A stretch of 64,000 nucleotides of DNA from Microbacterium sp. (GCF_031180975.1 NZ_JAPSLI010000003.1:1-64000); one strand, 5' to 3'; positions 37,443 to 45,895 are shown, counted from the stretch's first letter. Numbers and translations are program-made. Notes: generated by a model not told the origin, from the sequence alone.

Positions 37443-39104
37443 ATGGCTCGAGATGTCGAGATCGCAATTCGCGAGCATGACTATGCGGAGGCGATGCTCC
37501 GGCTGCATAAGGCGATGGCGACCCGCGCCGGACGGCGCAGGCTAATCGCTGCCATCGGGCTCCTTCTACGGCCATCGGTCGCGATAGCGGCTGGGATCAT
37601 GGACGACTCCGTGGCACTGGACGAGCTCGTCGAGCTCGTCCACGAAGTGGCGAATGCCAACGCTGATGCCGCAGATCTCGTCGTCAAGGCTGAGGCCAAC
37701 AGAGTCTTCCTGGAGATGGTCGTATGGCTTCGTGCCACGATCGCGGAAGAAGCTCCCGCCGCAAAGGAGTCGCTCGAGATCGGCGCAAGATCTCACGGGT
37801 ACCCGAGCCTGCCCCAGGCCCTCCGCATGCTTGAGCGCCACGGCGAGCTCTACGAGAAGGACGGGCTAGTCCATCGCGGCCCGAAGCCTCCCGAGACGTC
37901 GACGGCCGATGTCCCGCCCTTCAAGCAATACATGGCCACGCGTGAGGACTTGGACGCCGCACAGGCAACGTTCTACGAGGAGCGCTTCAAGCCCGGGTTC
38001 CTCCGGGGTGAGCGCATCGAGCTCGGCGACAGCATCTCCTACGGCTACGTGCTGTTCGGTGAGGTTGCCAGTGAGAGCGGCTACGAGGATCTCGCATACC
38101 TTCGCGGCTTGTTCTTGCGGGCCTGCGACTTCTACTCGGGCACCTCGCTGGCCGGTCACGCAGCTCGATGGGCGTCAGATACGTTCCTGTTGGAGGAGAA
38201 CTATCAGGCGGCATACGACCTCCTCGCCGCCGATGGGCTGATATCCCTCGAGACATACATCGGGATCGCGGATCAATTGGTCGATTCGCGGGTCACAGGT
38301 CAGATGGCATGGGACTGGACGACGTCCGCGCGACTGAGGCCCTACGGCGTCAAGCACAAGGACGCCGTGCTTGCCGAGGTGGAGCGGGTTCTCGACGAAG
38401 AGCACAGGGCTCGTGGCCGGAGCATCGTGCTCGACCTGTGGGACGCCTTGGCGGTGCAGCGCGCGAAGGAGCAGGCACCGCCAGCTTGGGTTACTGATTT
38501 GCTCGGATCGATCGACTCGGAGCTTCACTTCATGCAGCTCTACGGCGGTCGAGAATCTCCGTCATTTCGCGGGCTGATCGGTCCTGAGTCGCCACCGATA
38601 GCATGGCCGTCCCCAGACGCGTCCGGGCTCGCGACGTACTCCACCTACGGCTTCCATCTCCTGGTCCGCGACTACTTGCACGGCGTGTTCCGCGAAGCGG
38701 AGAACACGGTCAGAGAGAACGCCGGCATGCCGCGAATCGGTGAAGGCTGGGTCTCGGAGGTCGACTTGTATCACCGTCTGCGAGACGCGTTCACCGAAAC
38801 TAGAGTCATCCATCAAGGGCGTCCTCGGTGGCTCGGGCAGCAGTCACTCGACATTCTTTTCCCTGCGTGGAAGGTAGCGGTCGAGTACCAGGGAGAGCAG
38901 CACTCGCGGCCGGTCGAACTGTTCGGAGGGGAGGCTGCATTTGCCGCCCAGCAGGAGCGCGACGAGCGCAAGAGGCGACTCTGCCGCGAGAACGACCACG
39001 CCCTCATCGAGGTGTTCCCGGGGTACGACATCGAGGAAGTGCTCGCGCAGGTGACGCGCACTCGAGCTGAGTTGCAAGCACATGGATCCGGAGCGCTCGA
39101 CTGA
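37443..39104 (+). CDS. Large protein with C-terminal PD-(D/E)XK nuclease domain
   Basis: 553 aa; ATG 37443 follows AGGAGGAGAGG. Residues 1 to about 430 are mostly helical and unrecognised (EVANANADAADLVVKAEANR, LLEENYQAAYDLLAADG). The C-terminus is a restriction-like fold: SEVDLYHRLRDAF, QQSLDILFP (Asp470), VAVEYQGEQH (Glu481-x-Gln483) and RDERKRR (Lys510), as in VSR/DUF559-type nucleases. This suggests a DNA nuclease with a sensor-like N-terminus. Convergent downstream genes are separated by a terminator. Confidence 0.75.
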   Translation: MARDVEIAIREHDYAEAMLRLHKAMATRAGRRRLIAAIGLLLRPSVAIAAGIMDDSVALDELVELVHEVANANADAADLVVKAEANRVFLEMVVWLRATIAEEAPAAKESLEIGARSHGYPSLPQALRMLERHGELYEKDGLVHRGPKPPETSTADVPPFKQYMATREDLDAAQATFYEERFKPGFLRGERIELGDSISYGYVLFGEVASESGYEDLAYLRGLFLRACDFYSGTSLAGHAARWASDTFLLEENYQAAYDLLAADGLISLETYIGIADQLVDSRVTGQMAWDWTTSARLRPYGVKHKDAVLAEVERVLDEEHRARGRSIVLDLWDALAVQRAKEQAPPAWVTDLLGSIDSELHFMQLYGGRESPSFRGLIGPESPPIAWPSPDASGLATYSTYGFHLLVRDYLHGVFREAENTVRENAGMPRIGEGWVSEVDLYHRLRDAFTETRVIHQGRPRWLGQQSLDILFPAWKVAVEYQGEQHSRPVELFGGEAAFAAQQERDERKRRLCRENDHALIEVFPGYDIEEVLAQVTRTRAELQAHGSGALD

Positions 39105-39120
39105 ACGTCCTGCCCAGAAC

Positions 39121-39156
39121 GAGAACAACCCCGGCGTTCCCGCCGGGGTTGTTCTC
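39121..39156 (+). terminator. Terminator after the PD-(D/E)XK gene
   Basis: 16-bp perfect stem (arm GAGAACAACCCCGGCG), loop TTCC, followed by TGTT. Being symmetrical it could also end the minus-strand transcript. Confidence 0.85.
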
Positions 39157-39169
39157 TGTTGATCCGTCT

Positions 39170-39441
39170 CTAGTGTTTCCAGCCGGGCACCACCTCCGGC
39201 CTGATCTTCGACTCCGGCCCTTCCAGCACCGGGCAGCCGGAGCCCTCGATCGCCTGGTACAGCGCGTCGGTCTCTCCAGCGCCTCGTCGTGCGGCAGGTC
39301 CTGGTACGCCCTGTGCAGCCAGTAGACGTCCGCGCCCGGCTCGGAGCCTTCGAAGCAGGCCTCGGCGGAGCTCCGGGCGCGAAAAAACGGGCGACCCTTC
39401 TTGGGTAGGCCTTGAAAACGCGATCTGATGTCGTGTGTCAC
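39170..39441 (-). pseudogene. Small gene downstream of the DUF91-EVE nuclease, frameshifted
   Basis: GTG 39441 directly follows the nuclease stop. The first frame contains SRFQGLPKKGRPFFRARSSA then VYWLHRAYQDLPHDEALE. The second frame completes it with ETDALYQAIEGSGCPVLEGP and ends at 39170. The shift is near 39280. Together about 90 aa. Family unknown; an accessory subunit of the nuclease is possible. Confidence 0.5.
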
Positions 39442-40530
39442 TCAGTCGTCGAGGCCGAACTCGTCTGTCACCTGCTCGATGGTGAACTTCTGGCGCAGCT
39501 TCGCCGCGGTGTTCTGGTTTGCAAACATCCCGTTCTTCCACACCGCCTGCTCTCGCGGCACCGTCGTGGTCCATTCGACGGGCACGACCCACTCGGCGCT
39601 GTCGTCTTCGTCGTCGCCCTCGTGGCGGTAGGTGCCGACGAGCGGGATGCTCTGCAGCGGGGTCTCGACGCCGTCGACGTCGACGAGCGCCTCGTCGAAG
39701 CGGCGGGCCTCGCCGATCACGGTCCCGACGCCGACGTAGCCAGCTTTGGGGATGTGCACGAAGACGCGCGCGCCGATCGGCAGGTTCTTCAGGGTCCGGG
39801 AGAACCACGCGCCGCCGCCGCCCGAGACGAAGCCGTACTTCTGCCCGTCCGCCCACTGGCGGGTGCCGCTGTCCTCGCCGAATGCGACGTACCAGTCGCT
39901 GCCGTTCCATGCCTCGCGGGTCTTCGTCTGCCGGGCGGGCGCAGCGCCGGGAGCCTGCTGGCCTTCGTTTTCGACCAGCCAGGTGCGGGCGAGGTACTTC
40001 GCCCCGTTGTCCTCGAAGTGGCGGAAGAAGACGACGTTGATCGGCACGGCGAAGCCCTCGTTGAGGAACCGGACGATGCGCTCGGTGGCGGCGTCGACGC
40101 TCGCGGCGACGATGGTGAACGTCTGCGTGCTGTTGACCTCCTCGGGGAGGGTCTCGTTGAAGCACTCCGCGAAGGCTTCCTCGAGCGCGACGCCGGGCTT
40201 GTACGCCTGGAAGATGGCTTGGATCTGGGTGCGGCCGAGCCCCGCGACCCAGGATCCGTAGTCCAGGGCCTGGGCCGTGACGTCGCGTGGAGTCTTATCG
40301 CGCTTGAGCTCGATGACGTGCACTGCGGCGGTCTCGTCGAGCGCGAGCAGGTCGATGAACCCGCCGAAAGCCGTGGGGACCTGGCGGCCGATGATCAGGA
40401 GCGTCTCGCCGAGCATCGAGGGGTCGGACTCGATGTACGTCTCGAGCTGCGACTCGAGTCCGATCGAGGTCGGGACGATGCGGCTGAGCCGGCCGCCGTC
40501 CGCGCGCCACAGGCCCATTTCAACTGCCAT
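39442..40530 (-). CDS. DUF91-like nuclease with EVE/PUA-like C-terminal domain
   Basis: 362 aa. The N-terminal domain shows a NucS/PD-(D/E)XK core: LESQLETYI (Glu27), FGGFIDLLALDE (Asp60) and VHVIELKRDKTPRDV (Glu74-Leu-Lys76). Residues about 205-275 (DWYVAFGEDSGTRQW, LPIGARVFVHIPKAGYVGVG) look like an EVE or PUA-like domain, a fold that binds modified bases. The combination suggests recognition of modified nucleic acid followed by cleavage, as in type IV restriction (inference). Confidence 0.7.
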   Translation of the reverse strand: MAVEMGLWRADGGRLSRIVPTSIGLESQLETYIESDPSMLGETLLIIGRQVPTAFGGFIDLLALDETAAVHVIELKRDKTPRDVTAQALDYGSWVAGLGRTQIQAIFQAYKPGVALEEAFAECFNETLPEEVNSTQTFTIVAASVDAATERIVRFLNEGFAVPINVVFFRHFEDNGAKYLARTWLVENEGQQAPGAAPARQTKTREAWNGSDWYVAFGEDSGTRQWADGQKYGFVSGGGGAWFSRTLKNLPIGARVFVHIPKAGYVGVGTVIGEARRFDEALVDVDGVETPLQSIPLVGTYRHEGDDEDDSAEWVVPVEWTTTVPREQAVWKNGMFANQNTAAKLRQKFTIEQVTDEFGLDD

Positions 40531-41129
40531 TGCTGTTCACCCTCCACCACCGTGAGGCGTCCGGTCGCCTGGCCATGAGCCTATCGAGAAGTGCTCTGCG
40601 GTCGAGCGAGTCGGCTGTACATCCGATGCCGGGCCGCGATCTAGTTATGAGCAGGCATAGTCAATTCATAGTTTGCCTGACAAGCCGTGCTCAGATGCTG
40701 TGCCGCCAGTTTCGCCTACGTCGCGCTGTCGCTGGTCATCGTGGCGAACCTGCTCTGGGACGCCTTCGAGCGCGAGGCGTAGGACATCGCTGACGAGAAC
40801 CTGCCCCAGTTCCCGTCGAGTTAGTAGGCCGTGAATCAATGGCGACGATCCCGGGAACACTCAGCAGACCGAACCTCTCGCTCGCGACCGTGTCCTCAGG
40901 TCCAAGATCCACTGCGTACTCCCGCGGATCGCTCCAGATCTCAGGTTCTCCACCGGGCTTCATAAGTGCCTCTCGAGCCCCTCGAGAATGTCACCGTTAG
41001 TGTCACCGCTAGGCGCAGGATGTCACCGGAATCGACGGGAACTGTCGGGAACCGTGATCGCCCGCGAGACCTACTCCCATAAGGGATCAACGGCTATTAG
41101 GCGCTCGTGATGTAGATCACATCGCTGGC
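40531..41129. other. Non-coding right end of the island with gene remnants
   Basis: About 600 bp without a convincing gene. 40708-40782 (+) encodes SFAYVALSLVIVANLLWDAF before a stop, like the end of a membrane protein whose start is missing. A TGTCACC triplet lies at 40989-41027. Nothing resembling an integrase tail is seen on either strand. Confidence 0.5.
40989..41027 (+). repeat. TGTCACC triplet, right end of island
   Basis: Copies at 40989, 41001 and 41021, with the same 12- and 20-bp spacing and the same orientation as at 28850-28888. About 100 bp inside attR. Confidence 0.6.
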
Positions 41130-41165
41130 TCAAGGGGTCGCAGGTTCAAATCCTGTCAGCCCGAC
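41130..41165. repeat. Right attachment repeat (attR-like)
   Basis: 36 bp identical to 28758-28793, a duplicated 3' end of tRNA-Pro without the 5' half, so not a functional tRNA. Confidence 0.9.
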
Positions 41166-41172
41166 GTAACGT

Positions 41173-41216
41173 AACGAGGAGAGGCTCGATCCGTATGGAT
41201 CGGGCCTCTCCTCGTT
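41173..41216 (+). terminator. Original chromosomal terminator of tRNA-Pro
   Basis: 20-bp stem (41173-41192 with 41197-41216, one G-U pair) and loop GTAT, 8 bp after attR. Before insertion it would have followed the tRNA directly. Confidence 0.8.
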
Positions 41217-41358
41217 GCTCGCGTTCGCAAAGCGGGGCCACGCGGCGCCGGGGGATGCCCCTGGTGGGAGTCGGTTTCTCATCGGGGCTTCGTCATCTCC
41301 AAGGGTCCGGCCGAGGGGCCGTCGACGGCGTCGCGGAGCGAGGTGACCCGGAACGCGC

Positions 41359-41727
41359 TCACCCCGGTGAAGAGGCTGATCGCTGCTGCTCCTGTTCGGG
41401 TCGGTGTTCCAGCCCGAGGATCGGGTTGCCGTATACGGACTGCACTTCGCAGATCACCACCCGGTATTCGCCGAGCCATTCCCCGTACCGGGATTTCGCG
41501 AGCCGATGCGTATCCATGCCCATGAGTTGCTTCAGGGCGTTCATATCGGTCCAGTAGTAGACCTCGGCATGTAGTCCCGTGTCTTGGTTGTGCCACGCCT
41601 CCTCACCGAGAAACCCCGGAATCTGCCGGGCGCGTTCGGCGATCTCGCTATCAATGCGGTGGAACTCGTCGGTGAGGTTCTTCGTCTCGAAGATGAACGT
41701 GGAACTGTACTTGGGTGTCGCGCTCAT
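41359..41727 (-). CDS. Antibiotic biosynthesis monooxygenase (ABM)-like protein
   Basis: 122 aa. Dimeric alpha/beta-barrel features: YSSTFIFETKNLTDEFHRID, IPGFLGEEAWHNQDTGLHAE and VYYWTDMNALKQLMG. Such proteins can be monooxygenases, stress proteins or simple small-molecule binders. ATG 41727 overlaps the EamA stop by 4 nt; it is the last gene of the XRE-cupin operon. Confidence 0.7.
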   Translation of the reverse strand: MSATPKYSSTFIFETKNLTDEFHRIDSEIAERARQIPGFLGEEAWHNQDTGLHAEVYYWTDMNALKQLMGMDTHRLAKSRYGEWLGEYRVVICEVQSVYGNPILGLEHRPEQEQQRSASSPG

Positions 41728-42626
41728 GCGGCTCTTTTCCCGGCTTGCTGGTGGTCGTGGCGGCGTTCGGTGGAGCGTCTGCCGCCGCGTTGCGCCGCAG
41801 CACCGGCAACGATGACGAGGCTCATGCCGGCTAGCTGCACGATCGTCGGGGTCTGGGCGAGTACGAGCAGGCCGATGAGGATGCCGAATGCGGGTTCGAT
41901 CGACAGCAGTGTCCCGAACGCGGTGTGGGTCATACGGCGTAGGGCGAGCATCTCGAGCCCGAAGGCGATCACCGGGGTGATCAACGCAATCCCTGCCGCA
42001 GCCGGCAGCACCCACCAGGTGAACTCGCCCCCGAGCACCTGCGGAAGCCCGACTGGGAGTGTGGCAATGGCGGCGACGGGGATCGTGAGCGAGAGGCCGC
42101 TGATACCGGAGAATCGGTCGCCGACATGCTGGGTGAGCAGGTTGTAGAGGGCCCAGCAGGTGCCCGCGGCGAGGGCGAAGCCGACACCTGCGAAGTCGAT
42201 GCGCCCGTGCCACGGCTCCGTCAGCAGTACGACGCCGACGAATGCGAGGGCGGGCCAGAAGAGGGCCTTGCGGCGATTGCTCATGAGCCCTGCGACGGTG
42301 AGCGGGCCGAGGAATTCGATCGCGACGGCGGTTCCGAGCGGGATGCGTTCGACAGCGGCGAGGAAGAATGTGGTCATGAAGCCTGTCACCACGCCAAGTG
42401 CGATCAGCGCGGGCACGTCCTTGCGTCGCAGGGAGTGGATCGCAGGCCGGGCGATGACCCACAGGAACACGGCGCCGAAGCACATGCGCAGCCATGCAGT
42501 GCCCGCCGCGCCGACCTGCTCGATCACCGGCACGGAAACCGCGTTCGACAGCTGTACGGCGAGCATCGCGGCGACCGCCATCGACCACGGCGGCATCCCG
42601 GTTGTCCAGCGCGTGATGGCCATCAT
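41724..42626 (-). CDS. EamA/RhtA family exporter
   Basis: 300 aa with ten membrane segments in two EamA repeats (LSNAVSVPVIEQVGAAGTAW; LGTAVAIEFLGPLTVAG; FALAAGTCWALYNLLTQHVG; FGTLLSIEPAFGILIGLLVL). The FLGPLTVAG and IEPAF segments resemble RhtA threonine/homoserine exporters. It would export amino acids or drugs with proton exchange. It overlaps both neighbours by 4 nt. Confidence 0.88.
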   Translation of the reverse strand: MMAITRWTTGMPPWSMAVAAMLAVQLSNAVSVPVIEQVGAAGTAWLRMCFGAVFLWVIARPAIHSLRRKDVPALIALGVVTGFMTTFFLAAVERIPLGTAVAIEFLGPLTVAGLMSNRRKALFWPALAFVGVVLLTEPWHGRIDFAGVGFALAAGTCWALYNLLTQHVGDRFSGISGLSLTIPVAAIATLPVGLPQVLGGEFTWWVLPAAAGIALITPVIAFGLEMLALRRMTHTAFGTLLSIEPAFGILIGLLVLAQTPTIVQLAGMSLVIVAGAAAQRGGRRSTERRHDHQQAGKRAA

Positions 42627-43348
42627 GCTCCCATCAGGCGACGGGTCACCCGCACGTCGGGACCGAGCGGCGCCAGTGCTTCGGTGAGCGCGTCGACTGC
42701 AGAGCCGAGGTCCTCGTCAGTGGCCGGGGTGAGCGCGTCGAGGATGAAGAACGCCGTGCGGGTGTCGTCGCTCAGGCCCGTTCGGCGGCCCTGTCGCCAA
42801 TTCCACCGCCGGCACGTCACGCCCGCATCGTCGCACCAGACGACTTCACCAGGCTCTGGGTGCTCGGTGACAGGCTCGCCGCTCGCGGTGGTGTCGAACG
42901 GTTCGGCGCCGGTGGCGCGAATCAGATGCGCTGCCCCCTGGTAGCGGTGGAGGTCCTCGCCCCCGATCGGGATCTGGTGCAGCACCGAGACCGCGTTGTA
43001 GGCGTCGGTGAGCGCGTTCACCCGCGGCAGGGCGTGTGCGGCCCGGCGGGTCAGGGCTTCGAGACTGTTCCTGGTGCGCTGCGGCCTCGCCCCGAACGCC
43101 CGGTACGCCAGCCGCCACGCGGCGATGTGCGGCAGCTCTTCCACGGGAGAATCCGCGAGCAAGCGAGCCGCATGGGTTTCGGCAGCGCTGATGAGCTCGT
43201 CCACCGCGTTGCACCCTCCCTGCGCGGTGGTGGTGGGGGTGAGGCCGTCGATGACGACGAGCATCGTCCGATAGTCGGAGCGCAACTCGAACACCGCCTC
43301 ATCGATCGTCGCGGCGGCGAGGAACTCGTCTGGGGTGGTGTCAGGCAT
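42623..43348 (-). CDS. B3/B4 tRNA-binding (editing-like) domain protein
   Basis: 241 aa from ATG 43348. The B3/4 fold of the phenylalanyl-tRNA synthetase beta subunit is suggested by VNALTDAYNAVSVLHQIPIG (D.YN..S), GEDLHRYQG, and GEVVWCDDAGVTCRRWNWRQ. Stand-alone B3/4 proteins may deacylate mischarged tRNA. Together with an exporter this suggests protection from a non-protein amino acid (inference). Confidence 0.85.
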   Translation of the reverse strand: MPDTTPDEFLAAATIDEAVFELRSDYRTMLVVIDGLTPTTTAQGGCNAVDELISAAETHAARLLADSPVEELPHIAAWRLAYRAFGARPQRTRNSLEALTRRAAHALPRVNALTDAYNAVSVLHQIPIGGEDLHRYQGAAHLIRATGAEPFDTTASGEPVTEHPEPGEVVWCDDAGVTCRRWNWRQGRRTGLSDDTRTAFFILDALTPATDEDLGSAVDALTEALAPLGPDVRVTRRLMGA

Positions 43349-43946
43349 TCCGGCTCTCCGTTCGGTGCGCAGCACCCACGCCCGGTTCGAAGACCGTGAG
43401 CGAGAACCGCGCCGAATCTGCAGTGGTGTTCGCATAGGCATGGGCGATGTCGCCGCGGAAGGACAGTGCGTCGCCCGCCTGGAGCTCGAAACTGTCGTTG
43501 CCTACGGTTACGACCACCGTGCCGCCCTGGACATGCAAGAGCTCGCGCGTGCCATCGCTGTGCGGCCCGCTCGCGTGCTGCTCGCCGGCTGCGAGAGTCC
43601 AATCCCAGAGCTCGACCACGTCCGGCGGTTCAGTGCCCGCGACGAGCACACCCTGTCCGCCCTGTTCCCCGGTCCACAGCACTGCGCCTTCACCGCGTGG
43701 AGTGAGTTTCGCGGCGAGCGGGTTCGGCGGTTGCACTAAGGCCGGCAGGCCGACACCAAGCGCGTCAGAGAGCCGCAGCAGGGTTCCTACGCTGGGATTC
43801 ACTGAGCCTTGTTCGACGTTCACGACCATGCGCCGACTCACACCTGCGCTGACGGCGAGCTGGTCGAGCGTCCAGCCCCGGCTCTTGCGTTCCTGCTTCA
43901 CCCGTGCACCGATTGCACGCGCGAGTGACTCCGCTCCCTCATCCAT
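43341..43946 (-). CDS. XRE-cupin transcriptional regulator
   Basis: 201 aa. The N-terminal XRE HTH is RSRGWTLDQLAVSAGVSRRM followed by EQGSVNPSVGTLLRL. The C-terminal cupin (GTRELLHVQGGTVVVTVGND, LSFRGDIAHAYAN) binds a small molecule. ATG 43946 is chosen because a perfect TATAAT ends 7 nt upstream; a longer start would overlap the -10 itself. It heads the operon with B3/4, EamA and ABM genes and overlaps the next gene by 8 nt. Confidence 0.9.
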   Translation of the reverse strand: MDEGAESLARAIGARVKQERKSRGWTLDQLAVSAGVSRRMVVNVEQGSVNPSVGTLLRLSDALGVGLPALVQPPNPLAAKLTPRGEGAVLWTGEQGGQGVLVAGTEPPDVVELWDWTLAAGEQHASGPHSDGTRELLHVQGGTVVVTVGNDSFELQAGDALSFRGDIAHAYANTTADSARFSLTVFEPGVGAAHRTESRNA

Positions 43947-43971
43947 CAAGTGCATTATACTGCACTTGATG
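43944..43971 (-). promoter_or_regulatory. Promoter and autoregulatory operator of the XRE-cupin operon
   Basis: 11-bp arms CATCAAGTGCA/TGCACTTGATG flank TTATAC. The -10 TATAAT (43954-43959, minus) lies in the centre and the start codon in one arm. Binding would block a leaderless promoter, so negative autoregulation is likely. Confidence 0.75.
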
Positions 43972-44122
43972 GGCAGTGCCGCGACGCCGCCCGAAACGAG
44001 TTAGCACAGGTGTCACACCAGGCGCCGTCAGCAAGACGATCTTCCCGCTCGGGGTCAGGTGGGAGGATAAGTCGGATGATCATCGGGGAGCGACGGCACT
44101 GACGCCCGTCTTCACGACCACC

Positions 44123-44128
44123 TACGAT
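44123..44128 (+). promoter_or_regulatory. -10 element (TACGAT) for the DUF6226-like gene
   Basis: Ends 6 nt before GTG 44135. A partial match to the regulon palindrome (ATCATCGGGGAGCGAC, 44079-44094) lies upstream but at a different spacing. Confidence 0.45.
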
Positions 44129-44134
44129 CGCCCC

Positions 44135-44751
44135 GTGATTGACGCCGGCGTCTTCCTCGACTCACAAGGGCGCCCGATCGACTACGGCAATCGCTGGGGC
44201 GGAGGATCCCCACCCGAGGATGCCTACTCGGCGGACTCGCACCCGCAGCGCTTCGCGCCGCTGCACACGATCGCGGACGCTCTCCTCGCCTACCTACGGG
44301 AGCGGTTCGTCGTCGAGATCGTCGACAGCCTGGATGTGAGCTCGGATCTGATCCGGCCGCCGCTCGATCCGGCACGCGCTGAGAGGGTCACGCCGCTCGA
44401 TCCGTCCTGCGCCTCGCTCACCTTCGTGTACACCCGCTACCCCGGGGTCGTCGTCCACGCGGGGCTTCTCCACGACTTCGCCTTCCCGATATGCGGATGC
44501 GATGCGTGCGACGAGAGACGTGGGAGTCCCAGGCCAAGGAGTTGGAGCGGTGCGTTTTCGCCGTGGTCGGCGGCACCTATCGCGAACGGATCCGACCTGG
44601 AGAACCGCTCGGGCTCGAGTATGCACTCACCTTCCCTGACGGCGCAGCCTCGGGCAGATCCGCCACTGACCCGGTTGAGCGGCTTCGGGCAGCCGAGCCT
44701 TTTCTCCGACGACTGGACGAGACGTGGCAGTCTTGGTCGCTCAACTCCTGA
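44135..44751 (+). pseudogene. DUF6226-like protein, frameshifted
   Basis: GTG 44135 opens VIDAGVFLDSQGRPIDYGNR, with LTFVYTRYPGVVVHAGLLHD and FAFPICGCDACDE. The frame changes near 44515 (GAGAGA where GAGA is expected) and continues TWESQAKELERCVFAVVGGT and LRRLDETWQSWSLNS to a stop at 44751. Joined, it is about 205 aa and resembles an actinobacterial family of unknown function (DUF6226, from memory). Either decayed or a sequencing error. Confidence 0.6.
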
Positions 44752-44811
44752 CGATTCCGCGGCGGATGATGGCCTCCGTGCCCACCGGCTCGCGGATCGG
44801 AACCGCGGCGG

Positions 44812-45285
44812 CTACCGCCCACCCCTCCCCGCCCTCCGCCTGACGCGACGGTCGATCAGCAGCGCCACGATCACGCCGGCGATGGCGGTCGTCGGCACGA
44901 GGAAGGCGAACAGCGCCGCCAGCTCGAGCGGAAAGCCGTTCCCGCCGTCCAGGGCGCCGCCGGCGAACAGGGCGATTGCGACGGCATCCTGCACGACGAA
45001 CCCGGCCACGATCCCGAGCACCAGACCCAGCGCTCCCACCCCGATGGGCCGAAGTGGGCTTGCGGCACGAGGCGGCGGGGGAGAGGCAGGCGGCAAGGGT
45101 GCAACAGGGTGTGGACCCGGCGCCTGCCTGGGCGGCGGCGGGACGGCGCCACCGCCCGCGACCGGATCCTCCGGGCGCGGCCACCATCCCTGTGCCAGAT
45201 ACTCCCGGTACCGGGCGGCATCCCGCGCCTGCTCGTCCGCGCCGTCGTCCGGCATCCGACCGCTCCCTTCAGAACCCTGATTCAT
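44812..45285 (-). CDS. Small membrane protein with proline-rich N-terminus
   Basis: 157 aa. Residues 1-75 are cytosolic and Pro-rich (AGGGAVPPPPRQAPGPH). Two membrane helices follow (IGVGALGLVLGIVAGFVVQD; LAALFAFLVPTTAIAGVIVA) with a basic end. ATG 45285, 18 nt after the upstream stop, has GGAGGGG nearby. It is second in an operon controlled by the tandem palindromes at 45801-45838. Function unknown. Confidence 0.7.
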   Translation of the reverse strand: MNQGSEGSGRMPDDGADEQARDAARYREYLAQGWWPRPEDPVAGGGAVPPPPRQAPGPHPVAPLPPASPPPPRAASPLRPIGVGALGLVLGIVAGFVVQDAVAIALFAGGALDGGNGFPLELAALFAFLVPTTAIAGVIVALLIDRRVRRRAGRGGR

Positions 45286-45303
45286 CTCCCGTTCCCCTCC
45301 CGC

Positions 45304-45765
45304 TCAGACCGCGCGTCGGCGTGCGGCGGCCTGGATGCCCCACGCGACCAGCCCGGCGATCGCGCCGGTCAGGGCGCTGGTGAACATGCCGCTGAACACC
45401 GCGGCGACGCGCGGAATGATCAGCGCCGCGGGGCTGTCTCCGAGCGCGGGCGGGTCGCCCTGGAACGCCGCGTCCCAGAGCAGCTGATGCGTGACCACGA
45501 GCATCACGCCGAAGATCACGCCGATCACCAGCACCGTCAGGAACGCGTTCGGCACCTTCTTGACCACCGCTGCGGCGATCCACACGGCGAACGGCCCGAG
45601 CGCGAGAACCCAGTTGATCACGTCGCCCTCGTCGATGATGTGCAGATCGTGCAGGATGACCCGGGGCAGCGCGAGAGCCGCCAGCCCGACGAGCGCCAGG
45701 AAGGAGAACCCGAGGCCGGAGCGACGGTCACCGGACCCAGCTGCGGGTGTCATGTCGTAGTTCAT
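45304..45765 (-). CDS. Four-helix membrane protein, regulon promoter
   Basis: 153 aa with about four membrane segments (FSFLALVGLAALALPRVIL; INWVLALGPFAVWIAAAVV; AFLTVLVIGVIFGVMLVVTH; AVFSGMFTSALTGAIAGLVA). Not assigned to a named family. The ATG is the predicted transcription start (TAGCGT at 45772-45777). Likely an envelope-response gene by its promoter. Confidence 0.75.
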   Translation of the reverse strand: MNYDMTPAAGSGDRRSGLGFSFLALVGLAALALPRVILHDLHIIDEGDVINWVLALGPFAVWIAAAVVKKVPNAFLTVLVIGVIFGVMLVVTHQLLWDAAFQGDPPALGDSPAALIIPRVAAVFSGMFTSALTGAIAGLVAWGIQAAARRRAV

Positions 45766-45771
45766 GCCGCC

Positions 45772-45838
45772 ACGCTAGGTTTGCCGACATCCGCTTCTCG
45801 TCCTCCCCGGGGCGACAAACCGATCGCATCCGGGCGAC
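45772..45838 (-). promoter_or_regulatory. Tandem palindromic operator and -10, membrane-protein operon
   Basis: Site pair TCCTCCCCGGGGCGAC (45801-45816, near) and ATCGCATCCGGGCGAC (45823-45838, far), centres 22 bp apart. The near centre is 34 bp from the -10 TAGCGT (45772-45777), which is 6 nt from the ATG. Confidence 0.65.
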
Positions 45839-45895
45839 AGCGACACGCAACCGCCTCAGCGCCGCCGGTGCTGGATCGCCCGAGACGCCGACCGA

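Noticed and set aside
41217-41358. Possible small minus-strand gene tail (ends near 41279 with LRDAVDGPSAGPLEMTKPR)
   Set aside because: The frame overlaps the ABM gene in antiphase and has no independent start codon with support, so it was not called.
44079-44094. Sixth copy of the regulon palindrome (ATCATCGGGGAGCGAC)
   Set aside because: It matches the motif fairly well but is 39 bp from the -10 instead of 33-34 and has no second copy, so it may be chance.
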